This document shows, one piece after another, positions 25,218 through 34,168 of a stretch of DNA of 64,000 nucleotides; the stretch's first letter is position 1; each line of letters starts with the position of its first letter. This stretch comes from Candidatus Tumulicola sp. (GTDB taxonomy: Bacteria > Vulcanimicrobiota > Vulcanimicrobiia > Eremiobacterales > Eremiobacteraceae): contig DATNNM010000010.1 of the NCBI GenBank assembly GCA_035601835.1, forward strand, positions 1-64,000, written 5' to 3'. A program made the translations under genes and the position numbers. The notes under the pieces were generated by a model. That model was given only the letters and a program-made list of their open reading frames with translations. It did not search any database and had not been told where the DNA came from.

Positions 25218-25693
25218 CTCTTCGTCGTCTCGATGGCGGCGATGACGCAGGCCGCGATGCCGGCGCCTTCGCCGGTGAATCCGAGGCCTTCGGTGTGCTT
25301 CGCCTTCGCGCTGCACCGTGACACGTCGATCTCGAGCGCTGCGGCGAGCGCCGTGCGCATGCCGTCTAAGTGGGGCGCCAGCGAGGGGGCCTCAGCCAGG
25401 ATCGTGCAATCGATATTGGCGACGCCGTAGCCCGCGCCGCGCAGCAACCCGACGGCTTTGCGCAAGAGCTGCATGCTGTCTGCCCCGGCGTAGCGCGAAT
25501 CGCCCGCGGGAAAATGCGTGCCGCAATCGCCGAGCGCGGCGGCGCCGAGGATCGCGTCGATGGTGGCGTGCGCGACCACGTCCGCGTCCGAGAAGCCTTC
25601 GAGGCCGCGTTCGAATGGAATGCGGCAGCCGCCCAGAATCAGCGGGCGCCCGGCAACCAAACGGTGCGCGTCAAACCCGAAACCGACTCTCAA
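25214..25693 (-). CDS. ispF: 2-C-methyl-D-erythritol 2,4-cyclodiphosphate synthase
   Basis: 159 residues, the normal length. Forms the cyclic diphosphate in the MEP isoprenoid pathway. Zinc ligands are in GFDAHR (D8, H10) and SDADVVAHA; the DxGTHFP loop and the KAKHTEGLGFTGEGAGI end are conserved. It overlaps ispD by 4 bp and gltX by 4 bp. Confidence 0.96.
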   Translation of the reverse strand: MRVGFGFDAHRLVAGRPLILGGCRIPFERGLEGFSDADVVAHATIDAILGAAALGDCGTHFPAGDSRYAGADSMQLLRKAVGLLRGAGYGVANIDCTILAEAPSLAPHLDGMRTALAAALEIDVSRCSAKAKHTEGLGFTGEGAGIAACVIAAIETTKR

Positions 25694-26385
25694 CGACGCG
25701 TTGCCAGCAGACGTTCGGCGATGCGCGCCGCGACCTCCAAGTCATCGGGCGTGGTGATCTTGAGGTTCTCGTACGAGCTTTCGATCAGGGCGATGGGCGT
25801 GCTCTGGTAGCGCTCGACCAGCGCGGCGTCGTCGGTCGCTTCGAAACCGTCCGCCTGCGCGAGCCGGTGCGCCTCGAGCAGCGTCGCGTACGAGAAGACC
25901 TGCGGCGTTTGCGCCGCCCACAGGCGCTCGCGCGGCACGGTGCCTTCCACCGTGTCTTTGTCGGTGGCGAGCTTGATCGTGTCCTTTACCGGCACGGCGG
26001 CGATCGCCGCGCCCACGCGCGCGGCCGCGCTGATGACTCGACCGGTGAGCGCGGAGTCGATGAACGGTCGCGCGCCGTCTTGCACCAGCACGTAGTCGCA
26101 GGTCGCCGGCACGGCGCGCAGCGCTACGTGGACTGAATCCTGGCGTCTCGGGCCGCCGCGCACGATCGAGCGGACTTTGCCGGCCCCGAAGCGCTCGGCG
26201 AGTTCATCGAATTCGGTCCGCTCGTCGTTCTCACAAGCGATGACGATGCCTGACACTTCAGGCGTGTCCGCCAGACTCTCGAGCGCCCATGCGACGACGG
26301 GCTTGCCGGCAAGGTCAAGCAGCTGTTTGCGCCGGCCGAATCGATCGCCGCGACCCGCGGCCGCGAGAATCGCAAAAACGTTCAA
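25690..26385 (-). CDS. ispD: 2-C-methyl-D-erythritol 4-phosphate cytidylyltransferase
   Basis: 231 residues. CTP-binding loop AAAGRGDRFGRRKQ, RPFI for the QDGARPF segment, VPVKDTIK, and the C-terminal TDDA and NLKITTPDDL motifs are all present. Catalyses the third step of the MEP pathway; its partner ispF follows with a 4-bp overlap. Lies 9 bp after the PIN-TRAM gene. Confidence 0.95.
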   Translation of the reverse strand: MNVFAILAAAGRGDRFGRRKQLLDLAGKPVVAWALESLADTPEVSGIVIACENDERTEFDELAERFGAGKVRSIVRGGPRRQDSVHVALRAVPATCDYVLVQDGARPFIDSALTGRVISAAARVGAAIAAVPVKDTIKLATDKDTVEGTVPRERLWAAQTPQVFSYATLLEAHRLAQADGFEATDDAALVERYQSTPIALIESSYENLKITTPDDLEVAARIAERLLATRR

Positions 26386-26394
26386 GAGCGCCCC

Positions 26395-27447
26395 TTACGT
26401 CTTCTTCAGGCGCGCGAAGATCATGCGCCCGGCCGCGGTCTGCAGCACCGACGTGACATGCACGCCGACGGTTTCGCCGATGAGGCGCCGGCCGTTTTCG
26501 ACCACGATCATCGTACCGTCGTCGAGATAGCCCACGCCCTGGCTTTGTTCCTTGCCGTCCTTGACGATATTTACCGACATCTCCTCACCAGGCAGCACCA
26601 CCGGCTTCACCGCGTTCGCCAATTCGTTGACGTTGAGAATCTGGACCCCCTGCAATTTCGCCACGCGATTGAGATTATAGTCATTGGTCAGGATCGGCGC
26701 GCCCATCTGCTGCGCGAGGCTGACGAGCTTGCTGTCGACGTCGCGTTCGGGAGAATCTTTCTCGAGGATCTCAAGGCGCCCGGAGATGTCACGCAGCCGA
26801 TTGAGGATCTCGAGGCCGCGCCGGCCGCGCGCTCTGCGCATGGCGTCCGCCGAATCCGCGATCGTCTGCAGTTCCTTCAAAACGAACTTGGGCACGAGCA
26901 GCCTGCCTTCTACGAATCCGGCCTCGACGATCTCCAGGATGCGCCCGTCGACGATGACTGACGTGTCCAGCAGTTTCGGCGGTGCTTCTCCGCCTCCGCC
27001 CTTGGCTAAAGTGACGAGGCGCTGGCGAAGGCCGACGCGCAGTCCCGTGTATCCGAAGAACAGCGTGATCAGCGAGTAGATGACGATGGAGACGATCGGG
27101 CCATAGCGGGGCAGTTGGCGCACCGGTAAGAAAATGTCGCGGATCAAGAAGGCGACCACGAGCCCGGTGATGAGGCCGACCGCGCCCGAGAGCGCTTCGT
27201 TGGCCGAGAGGCCCGCGATCTTCTCTTCGAACTGCGATTGCGTGCGGTCGAAGAGCCTGTAGAGCATCGGCGAGATGAGCACGCCGACTGCGAAGCCCAG
27301 CAACGGCAGGCCGATGTCGCGCACGCGCGCCATGACGCCCGTTTCCTCGGCGAGGAGCGGCGCGTGCAAAGAAGCTTCAACACCCGCGGCGACGCCGAGG
27401 AGGCCGAAGAGCAGCGCAAAGATGATGCGTAAGACCGTTTTGCTCAA
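26395..27447 (-). CDS. yacL: PIN-TRAM domain membrane protein (YacL type)
   Basis: About 350 residues: four N-terminal transmembrane helices, then a PIN nuclease-like domain (KLLDTSVIVDGRILEIV, with Asp residues of the acidic site; LTNDYNLNRVA) and a C-terminal TRAM RNA-binding domain (EMSVNIVKDGKEQSQGVGYL). I chose TTG 27447, which overlaps the hemW stop as TTGA and gives the family-like start SKTVLRIIFALLFG, over an ATG 45 bp upstream inside hemW. Precedes ispD as in Bacillus. Confidence 0.88.
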   Translation of the reverse strand: MSKTVLRIIFALLFGLLGVAAGVEASLHAPLLAEETGVMARVRDIGLPLLGFAVGVLISPMLYRLFDRTQSQFEEKIAGLSANEALSGAVGLITGLVVAFLIRDIFLPVRQLPRYGPIVSIVIYSLITLFFGYTGLRVGLRQRLVTLAKGGGGEAPPKLLDTSVIVDGRILEIVEAGFVEGRLLVPKFVLKELQTIADSADAMRRARGRRGLEILNRLRDISGRLEILEKDSPERDVDSKLVSLAQQMGAPILTNDYNLNRVAKLQGVQILNVNELANAVKPVVLPGEEMSVNIVKDGKEQSQGVGYLDDGTMIVVENGRRLIGETVGVHVTSVLQTAAGRMIFARLKKT

Positions 27448-28622
27448 AGTCCGGCAGGGGCCGGGAAGAAAGGATGTAAGAATTCCGTGCACACGCTGTT
27501 GGCCAGCAACCGACCGCGTGGCGTAAGCCTAGCCCCCGAACCGTCCACTTCGAGCAAGCCTGCTTCACAGCATTTTTTTCGCGCCGCGGCAAATATCAGT
27601 GGCGGATCCACTCCGAAGCGGTCCCGGAAGTCCTGGTCCACGATGCCTTCGGCGGTGCGCAAGGCCAACATGGCCGCCTCGCCGACGCGTTCTGGCCAAG
27701 CCAGGGTTTCCGTGTCCTCTGTCGCGCTTTGACCTGCCTCGATCGCCGCGCAGTACGCCTCGTAGGAGCGGGCGTTGCGCGTGCGCGCGCCGTCGCGGTA
27801 TCCGCAAGCGGACATACCGAGCGCAAGGCAGTCTCTTTGCCGCCAGTAACCGATATTGTGCGCGCACTCGAAACCCGGCTTGGCGAAATTCGAGAGCTCG
27901 TAGTGCTCTAGCCCGGCGGCGGTCAACAGGTCGTGTGCGTTTTCGAGTTGTTCGGCCATCGCATCGTCGTCGGGAAAGGCTTTGGAATCTTTTTGAAACC
28001 AGGTCGCATAGGGCGTGCCTTGCTCGATGGTCAGTGCATAGACCGATACGTGGCCGGGTTCGCAGCTCAGCGCTCTTCGCAGGGTGCGACGAAAATTGTC
28101 GGCGCTTTGACCAGGCACACCGGCGATGAGATCGAGGCCGATGTTGTCATGTCCGGCTCGTCGCGCTTCTTTTATATAGCGTTCGGCCTCGGCGGCGCTA
28201 TGGGTCCGCCCGAGCCGGTGCAACTCCTGGTCTTCAAAGGATTGCACGCCCACCGACAGCCGCGTGATTCCGGCCTCGCGGTAGGCTGACAGATCGACGC
28301 TATTTCTCGATGGATTCGCTTCTAGGGTGCATTCGATGCTGCCCGGCGCGAGACCAAAGCGTTGGAACAGCGCTGCCAGGAGCGTGTTGATCTGCTCCGC
28401 CGACAGCGCGGACGGCGTACCGCCGCCCAAGTAGATCGTCTGAACCCCGCCGGGCGGAATGTCCGCTCGCTCGAGTTCGGCATGCAGCGCGTTCAGATAT
28501 CGCAGCACCCGTTCGGCTTTGAACTCGACGACTGCGAAGTCGCAGTATGGACAAATGCGATCGCAAAACGGCAGGTGCACGTAGCACCCTGCGCCTTTGT
28601 CGCTGGTATCCCAATGTGGCAT
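27444..28622 (-). CDS. hemW: HemW, radical SAM heme chaperone
   Basis: 392 residues. The radical SAM motif is C20-x3-C24-x2-C27 followed by Phe (CDRICPYCDF) and the HNxxYW motif that marks HemW rather than HemN is present (HNIGYW, about residue 258). Genuine coproporphyrinogen dehydrogenases lack that motif, so a heme-transfer role is likelier. First gene of the block that runs through to sigH. Confidence 0.9.
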   Translation of the reverse strand: MPHWDTSDKGAGCYVHLPFCDRICPYCDFAVVEFKAERVLRYLNALHAELERADIPPGGVQTIYLGGGTPSALSAEQINTLLAALFQRFGLAPGSIECTLEANPSRNSVDLSAYREAGITRLSVGVQSFEDQELHRLGRTHSAAEAERYIKEARRAGHDNIGLDLIAGVPGQSADNFRRTLRRALSCEPGHVSVYALTIEQGTPYATWFQKDSKAFPDDDAMAEQLENAHDLLTAAGLEHYELSNFAKPGFECAHNIGYWRQRDCLALGMSACGYRDGARTRNARSYEAYCAAIEAGQSATEDTETLAWPERVGEAAMLALRTAEGIVDQDFRDRFGVDPPLIFAAARKKCCEAGLLEVDGSGARLTPRGRLLANSVCTEFLHPFFPAPAGL

Positions 28623-28641
28623 GTACGGTAATGGTTCGATG

Positions 28642-28666
28642 CACGGACCTAAAGGTCCGTGGCTAC
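28642..28666 (-). repeat. REP-like hairpin between degV and hemW
   Basis: Perfect 8-bp stem CACGGACC/GGTCCGTG around TAAA, followed by GCTACG. The stem differs from the common CCGGGGC type at several positions on both arms, all compensated. Confidence 0.85.
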
Positions 28667-28685
28667 GTTCGTTTTCGTTTTTACA

Positions 28686-29528
28686 TTACGGGGTGAAGAA
28701 AACGCCCACGGCGCCGGGGCCGGCGTGCGTTCCCACCGTGGGGCCTGCGTTGCAGATGATGAGGAACACCGGATCGACCCGCTCGCGCACGCGCTGTGCG
28801 ACCGACTCCGCCAACTCAGGCGCAACGGTGTGCATGATCGCGCAGCGCGCGCTCCCTTTCTTGGGCGCAGCGGCCACCGTGAGATCCACCACTTTGTCGA
28901 CCGCGCGCGCAAACGTGCGCACCTTCGAGTGCTCGGCGACTAGCCCGTTTGCCAGCGTGATGATGGGGACGATTTTGAGCACGTTGCCGAGCAGGCCTTG
29001 CATCTGACCGATGCGCCCGCCGCGCGCCAGAAACGTCAGCGTCGGGATGGCTGCATATAAATGAAGGTTCTCGATGTCGCTGTGCACCGCCGCCAAGATC
29101 TGTTCGAGCGACTCGCCGCGCGACGCCCGGTCTCGCGCGTTGAGCACGAGCAGCCCGAGGCCTGACGCGACCCAGCGCGTGTCCACGACCGTGATGCGCG
29201 CGGGATCGACCTGCGTGGCGGCGATGACTGCCGAGTTGTACGTGCCCGAGAGCGCAGATGAGAGATGAAGCGAGAGCACGTGCTCGGCGCCGGCAGCGAG
29301 CAGGCGTTCGTAGGTTTGCGCGAAGAGCCCCGGCGGCGGTTGAGCGGTGATGGGATGATTCGGGTTCTTGCTTAGCTTCGAATAGAATTGGTCGGGTGTC
29401 AGGTCGACGCCGTCTTGGAACTGCTCGGATCCGAAGGTGACGGAAAGCGGAACGACGGCGATATCGTCACCGGCGAGCGCGCCGAGGTCGGCGGTCGAGT
29501 CGGTGACGATGGCGATCTTCGAGCTCAC
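28686..29528 (-). CDS. DegV family fatty-acid-binding protein (FakB type)
   Basis: 280 residues. KIAIVTDSTADLG opening, and SALSGTYNSA and the GGRIG motif around residues 160-180 (FLARGGRIGQ) form the fatty-acid pocket of DegV/FakB proteins. FakB presents exogenous fatty acid to FakA for phosphorylation. GTG 29528 overlaps the plsX stop (GTGA), and fakA lies just beyond, so carrier, kinase and acyl-phosphate enzyme are in one unit. Confidence 0.9.
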   Translation of the reverse strand: MSSKIAIVTDSTADLGALAGDDIAVVPLSVTFGSEQFQDGVDLTPDQFYSKLSKNPNHPITAQPPPGLFAQTYERLLAAGAEHVLSLHLSSALSGTYNSAVIAATQVDPARITVVDTRWVASGLGLLVLNARDRASRGESLEQILAAVHSDIENLHLYAAIPTLTFLARGGRIGQMQGLLGNVLKIVPIITLANGLVAEHSKVRTFARAVDKVVDLTVAAAPKKGSARCAIMHTVAPELAESVAQRVRERVDPVFLIICNAGPTVGTHAGPGAVGVFFTP

Positions 29529-30547
29529 GAAGAGGCTTGCGCGGATGCCGGGGGTTCGAGCATGCGCGCGATAGACCCGACAAGATCCTGCCGCACGGCG
29601 CGCAGGGCCATGCGCACCGCGCTGTGCACGGTGTGGGCATCGGCGCGTCCGTGCCCGACGATGCAAATGCCGCGCACGCCGAGCACCGGCGCGCCGCCGT
29701 GCTCGCGGTGGTCCATGCGCTTGCGCACCGCGCGGAACTGCGGGCGCAGCAACGCGGCACCGATCTTGGCGCGCGTCGATTTCTGGATCGCCTCCCGCAG
29801 CAAGGTGAAAATGTACTCGCTGGTCCCTTCCGCGGTCTTCAGCGCGACGTTGCCCACGAAGCCGTCGCACACGACGACATCGGCCTCGCCGAGCAAGAGA
29901 TCGCGGCCCTCGACGTTGCCGATGAAGTTGATCGGCGCGGCGGCCAACAGCGGAAACGCCTCGAACGTCAGGGCGTTGCCCTTGGTCTCTTCTTCTCCCA
30001 CGGACAACAAGCCGACCTTGGGATCCGCAACGCCCAATACCGCGCGCGAGTACGCCGTGCCCATCAGCGCGAATTGCACGAGCCATTCGGGCTTGCAGTC
30101 CACGTTGGCGCCTGCGTCGACGAGCAGCATCGGACCGCGGATGGCGGGCCAAGCGGTCGCGAAGCCGGGCCGCGCGATGCCAGGCAGCGTGCGCAAACGT
30201 ATCTGCGCCGTGGCCAAAAACGCGCCGCTGTTGCCCGCGGAGTACGCTGCGTGCGCGAGGCCCTCGCGTACGAGGTCGACCGTCTTCCCCATCGACGTTT
30301 CTGCGCCGCGGCGCACCGCCGCGGTCGGCGCTTCGTCCATGGCGACCACGCCCGGCGCGTGGACGGTCGAAACGTTGAGCGGATTGCCCTCGCGCTGCAG
30401 CAGCGGCTTCACGCGCGCTTCGTCGCCGACGAGCAAGATGCGGCAGCCGAACGATTTGGCAGCCGCGCAGGCGCCGGCGACTATTTCTTCCGGAGCGCGA
30501 TCGCCGCCGAGCGCGTCGATGGCGATGATGACGTCTTTATCGTTCAA
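29525..30547 (-). CDS. plsX: Phosphate acyltransferase PlsX
   Basis: 340 residues, normal length. IAIDALGGDRAPEEIV opening, SAGNSGAFLA, LLVDAGANVDC and SVGEEETKGN are all conserved PlsX segments. It interconverts acyl-ACP and acyl-phosphate for phospholipid synthesis. It overlaps fakA by 11 bp upstream and degV by 4 bp downstream. Confidence 0.95.
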   Translation of the reverse strand: MNDKDVIIAIDALGGDRAPEEIVAGACAAAKSFGCRILLVGDEARVKPLLQREGNPLNVSTVHAPGVVAMDEAPTAAVRRGAETSMGKTVDLVREGLAHAAYSAGNSGAFLATAQIRLRTLPGIARPGFATAWPAIRGPMLLVDAGANVDCKPEWLVQFALMGTAYSRAVLGVADPKVGLLSVGEEETKGNALTFEAFPLLAAAPINFIGNVEGRDLLLGEADVVVCDGFVGNVALKTAEGTSEYIFTLLREAIQKSTRAKIGAALLRPQFRAVRKRMDHREHGGAPVLGVRGICIVGHGRADAHTVHSAVRMALRAVRQDLVGSIARMLEPPASAQASS

Positions 30548-32153
30548 CGGCGATCACATAATCCGATGAGGTTTGGCCGCCATAGTAGGCCTCGACAGTC
30601 GCATCCGGGTACGATTCGCGCAGCGCTGCGACGACGCCCTCCGCATCTTTGTGTTTGCGTGCGATGCCGTAGTACAGCGAGATCAATGACGCATCCGACG
30701 CACCGGCATCGCGCACCAGCGCGACTGCTATGCCTGCGGCGTTGCGCCCCTCAACAAGCCGCTCCGAGGTGCCGTCGCGCGCTTCGATGGCGCCGACCAG
30801 CTGACCCCGCTTGACCGCCACGCCGCCGATCGCAGCTTCGCGGCCGGCGGAGAAAATCGAACCGCTTGCCACGACCGATGACTCGGCGAGCAGCGCCTCT
30901 GACGTAACCGTGGCGTCATCGGGGTGATTGACGAGACCGAACATCGCGGCGATGCCGTCGGCGACCGTTTTTGTCGGCACGACGACAACGCGGCGTTCGG
31001 TGAGCGCGTCGATCTCTTTTGCGGCAAGGATGATGTTCTTGTCGTTAGGCAGCAGATAGACGACCGGCGCGAGCACCTTGTTGACCGCCACGAGCAGGTC
31101 TTTGACGGAAGGATTCATCGTGGCGCCGCCCACCACGACCACGTCTGCGCCAAGCTCCTTGAAGATCTTAGCGAAGCCCTCGCCCGGCGCCACCGCCACG
31201 ATGCCGCGCGGCTTTGACTCGCGGTCCACTACGAGCACATTGTGCTGCTCTTCCATGTTGTCAACTTTGTAGCGCTGCACGTCCCCGAACTCGCGAGCCA
31301 TATCCGCGACCTTATCGGGGTAATCGGTGTGGATATGCACGCGGATGGTGCCGTCGCCGCCGGCGACGATGAGAGAATCGCCGTGGGGCACGAGCATCGT
31401 GCGCATGGCGTCGGCGTCGGTCGTGGCTTTGGCGAGCACGAATTCGGTGCAGAAGCGATGCGTCTCGACCTTCTGCTTCGTGGTGAACGTCGTGCGGCGC
31501 ACGGGGCGGCGCGGAAACGCGGTCGTGTAGGGAGCGCGACCCGGCAGCATGCGGATCACGCCTTCCATGAAATACACGAAGCCTTGGCCGCCGGCGTCCA
31601 CCACGTTTGCTTCTTTGAGCACGGCAAGTTGATCGGGCGTTCTTTCCAGCGCCTCGTTGGCGGCACCGACCACGGCATGCAGGAGTGAGAAAAAATCGGG
31701 ATCGCCGACCGCGTTCTTGAAGGCGGCGTTCGCGGCTGCGCCGGCAACGGAGAGGATCGTGCCTTCCACCGGCTTGAGCAGCGCTTTGCGCGCGGCTTGC
31801 ACGGCTTCATTCATCGCGGTCGCGAGTTCGCGCGTGTTGATCGCGTCGCGGTGGCGCACTTCGTAGGCGAAGCCGCGGAACATCTGGGAGATGATGACGC
31901 CGGAATTGCCGCGCGCGCCCATGAGCGAGCCCTGCGCGGCGGCCGCGGCGACTTCAGAGAGGGGCTTCGTGCGCACCTTTCGCGCTTCGACCATCGCCGC
32001 GCGCACCGTGAAGAACATGTTGGTGCCCGTGTCGCCGTCGGGCACAGGGAAGACATTGAGATCGTTGATCACGGACCGGTACTTGCGCAGAAAATACGTG
32101 CCGGCAACCACAAAATCGGCGAACGTCTTTCCGTCGCAGCGGGTTATCTCCAC
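30537..32153 (-). CDS. fakA: Fatty acid kinase catalytic subunit FakA (DAK phosphatase family)
   Basis: 538 residues. The DhaL-like kinase domain is at the N-terminus: NVFPVPDGDTGTNM (metal-binding Asps), GARGNSGVIISQ, KPVEGTIL; VVDAGGQGF leads into the middle FakB-binding part, and a DegV-like C-terminal domain ends at ADATVEAYYGGQ. It phosphorylates FakB-bound fatty acid. First of fakA-plsX-degV; divergent from rpmB, which is its usual neighbour in Firmicutes. Its promoter must share the 73-bp gap with that of rpmB. Confidence 0.92.
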   Translation of the reverse strand: MEITRCDGKTFADFVVAGTYFLRKYRSVINDLNVFPVPDGDTGTNMFFTVRAAMVEARKVRTKPLSEVAAAAAQGSLMGARGNSGVIISQMFRGFAYEVRHRDAINTRELATAMNEAVQAARKALLKPVEGTILSVAGAAANAAFKNAVGDPDFFSLLHAVVGAANEALERTPDQLAVLKEANVVDAGGQGFVYFMEGVIRMLPGRAPYTTAFPRRPVRRTTFTTKQKVETHRFCTEFVLAKATTDADAMRTMLVPHGDSLIVAGGDGTIRVHIHTDYPDKVADMAREFGDVQRYKVDNMEEQHNVLVVDRESKPRGIVAVAPGEGFAKIFKELGADVVVVGGATMNPSVKDLLVAVNKVLAPVVYLLPNDKNIILAAKEIDALTERRVVVVPTKTVADGIAAMFGLVNHPDDATVTSEALLAESSVVASGSIFSAGREAAIGGVAVKRGQLVGAIEARDGTSERLVEGRNAAGIAVALVRDAGASDASLISLYYGIARKHKDAEGVVAALRESYPDATVEAYYGGQTSSDYVIAVER

Positions 32154-32160
32154 CAGTTTG

Positions 32161-32189
32161 TTGACCCCATAACGGCGTTATGGTACGAT
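32161..32189 (+). promoter_or_regulatory. Sigma-70-type promoter of rpmB
   Basis: TTGACC (32161-32166), 17-nt spacer, TACGAT (32184-32189), with an extended -10 TGG just before it. The ATG of rpmB follows after about 30 nt of leader containing GGAGAGG. Confidence 0.75.
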
Positions 32190-32226
32190 AGCGCGGTCAT
32201 TCTTGTTACTCGGAGAGGAACCCCTC

Positions 32227-32418
32227 ATGGCCAAGCGATGCGATATTTGCGGCAAAGGGCCGGCGGCGGGCAACAACGTGAGCCACTCGATGCGCAAAAC
32301 GCGCCGTCGCTGGCTGCCGAACCTGCAATCCGTGCGCGTGAAGCAAGCGGGATCGGTGAAGACCATGAAGGTCTGCACGACCTGCTTGAAATCGAACAGA
32401 GTCACCCGCGCCGCGTAA
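32227..32418 (+). CDS. rpmB: 50S ribosomal protein L28 (C+ zinc form)
   Basis: 63 residues. [10 protein letters not shown], the [12 protein letters not shown] core and [10 protein letters not shown] identify bL28. Both Cys pairs (C5/C8 and C50/C53) are present, so this is the zinc-ribbon form rather than the zinc-free C- form. GGAG lies about 8 nt before the ATG. A shorter start than the open frame upstream. Lies between fakA (divergent) and thiL (convergent). Confidence 0.95.
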   Translation: MAKRCDICGKGPAAGNNVSHSMRKTRRRWLPNLQSVRVKQAGSVKTMKVCTTCLKSNRVTRAA

Positions 32419-32427
32419 TTTTTGGAT

Positions 32428-33450
32428 CTAGAGTTTTTTAAAGTGATCGTAGCCGCCGCGCGGTAGCGGCTCGCGACGATCGCCGTCCAGCAGCCACACG
32501 TTTCCGGCGCCGCTCTCGAATCGTCCAACCGCGCAAAGCGGCCGGCCGAACTTCGCTTCGAACGAGCGCGCGACGTGCGGATATGCGCGCGTTTCCACCG
32601 CGACCAGCAATTCGTAGTCATCGCCGCCGTCGAGCGTGAGCGAACGCGCGTCAACGCCTGCGGCGCGTGCCGCCTCCGCGACCGCAGGATGCACCGACAG
32701 CGACGCGGCATCGACATGCGCATCGAGCGCCGATGCGCGCGCCATTCTCGCGACGTCGGTCGACAAGCCGTCGGAGATGTCCATCATCGCGTGCACCGCG
32801 CGGCGCGATCCCAAGAAACGTCCCTCGCGCAAGCGCGGCTCCGGCGTGAAGTAAGCGCGCATCAAGAGCGCGCGGCTCTCCGCCCGCAGCGTGTCGGTTT
32901 TTCGCGCATCCGATACGCGCAGCGCCGCTGCAGCCAGCCCTAACGGCCCCGTGACAACGATGACGTCGCCGGCGCGTGCGCCCGCCCGGGTGCGCAGATT
33001 GCTGCGCCGCACTTCTCCGACGATCGTCGGGGCGATCGTCAGCACCGGCGCGCGCACGATATCGCCGCCCGCGATGGCGCATCCGGTTCGTCTGCCCAGC
33101 CCCGCCATGCCCGTGTAGAATTCGCGCGCCCATGCCTCATCGACATCGGCCGTGATGCCGAGAGCGATCACCGCGACGCAGGGCCGGCCGCCCATCGCGG
33201 CGATGTCCGAAAGATTCTCGGCTAACGCTTTGTGACCGAGCGCCTGCGGTGAAGTCTCGTGTAGTCGGAAGTGCACGCCGTCCACCAACATGTCGGTCGT
33301 GACGAGCGAAAGATGGCTTGCCTTTGTCTTCCACACCGCGGCGTCGTCGCCGATCCCCACGCGCAGCGATCGCGGAGACTCGCCCAACGCGCCGGCGATC
33401 GCCGCCACGAGGTCGTCTTCGGTTAGAGCCTCGCGCTTTAGCGCGCGCAT
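32428..33450 (-). CDS. thiL: Thiamine-monophosphate kinase
   Basis: 340 residues. Makes thiamine diphosphate from thiamine monophosphate. GIGDDAAV and TTDMLVDGVHF near the N-terminus, ENLSDIAAMGG, the GGDI motif, MMDISDGLSTD and the GGDDYEL motif are family signatures. ATG 33450 starts within the last 13 bp of rpe. Other thiamine genes are not in the window. Confidence 0.92.
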   Translation of the reverse strand: MRALKREALTEDDLVAAIAGALGESPRSLRVGIGDDAAVWKTKASHLSLVTTDMLVDGVHFRLHETSPQALGHKALAENLSDIAAMGGRPCVAVIALGITADVDEAWAREFYTGMAGLGRRTGCAIAGGDIVRAPVLTIAPTIVGEVRRSNLRTRAGARAGDVIVVTGPLGLAAAALRVSDARKTDTLRAESRALLMRAYFTPEPRLREGRFLGSRRAVHAMMDISDGLSTDVARMARASALDAHVDAASLSVHPAVAEAARAAGVDARSLTLDGGDDYELLVAVETRAYPHVARSFEAKFGRPLCAVGRFESGAGNVWLLDGDRREPLPRGGYDHFKKL

Positions 33451-34127
33451 GCCTCGCGCACCCGGCCGATCGTCTGGTCGGGCGCCGGCGTGCCGAAAAT
33501 GCCCGCCCCCATGACGACCGTATCGGCGCCGGCTTTGGCGACGGCCGCCACGTTGTTGAGCGTGATGCCGCCGTCGACTTCCAATTCGACTGAGAGGCCG
33601 CGCTTGTCGATCATGCTGCGCGCCGCAGCGATCTTCGCCGTCGAAGATTCGATGTAGCTCTGGCCGCCGAAGCCCGGGTTGACGCTCATGATGAGCAGCA
33701 GGTCGACGTAGGGCAAAATCTCTTCGAGGACGTTGAGCGGCGTCGCCGGATTGATCGACAGCCCGGCACGTGCGCCGGACTCTTTGATGTGATGCATCAA
33801 GCGGTTTGCGTGCACCGTGGCTTCCCAGTGGACCGTGATGATGTCTGCGCCGGCGGCCCGGAAATCGTCGACGTAGCGTTCGGGTTCGACGATCATCAGA
33901 TGGGCGTCGAAGGTCAGGCGGGTGAGTTTGCGCAGATCTTTGATGATCTTCGGGCCCCATGTGATGTTGGGGACGAAGCGGCCATCCATCACGTCGAGAT
34001 GGAGATAGTCGGCTCCGCCGCGTTCAACCAGCGCGATCTGCTCGCGAATGTTCGCGAAGTCTGCGGACAGCAGCGACGGTGCGACTTTTAGGCGCCGATC
34101 AGGCTGCCCGTCGCGAGCGGTGGTCAT
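33438..34127 (-). CDS. rpe: Ribulose-phosphate 3-epimerase
   Basis: 229 residues. TIM-barrel epimerase of the pentose phosphate pathway. APSLLSADF, HLDVMDGRFVPN (catalytic Asp and metal His/Asp), FDAHLMI, MSVNPGFGGQ and EVDGGI are all present. The first 12 residues are an extra N-terminal stretch. Overlaps thiL by 13 bp; upstream are three hairpin repeats, then the PASTA gene. Confidence 0.95.
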   Translation of the reverse strand: MTTARDGQPDRRLKVAPSLLSADFANIREQIALVERGGADYLHLDVMDGRFVPNITWGPKIIKDLRKLTRLTFDAHLMIVEPERYVDDFRAAGADIITVHWEATVHANRLMHHIKESGARAGLSINPATPLNVLEEILPYVDLLLIMSVNPGFGGQSYIESSTAKIAAARSMIDKRGLSVELEVDGGITLNNVAAVAKAGADTVVMGAGIFGTPAPDQTIGRVREACAR

Positions 34128-34168
34128 GAGGGAGGGTTCTCGGCGCGATTGCGCGTTTCCTCAAGACG

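Noticed and set aside
32418-32440. A terminator after rpmB
   Set aside because: The region is T-rich but has no stem before the T-runs, so transcription end there is only a guess.
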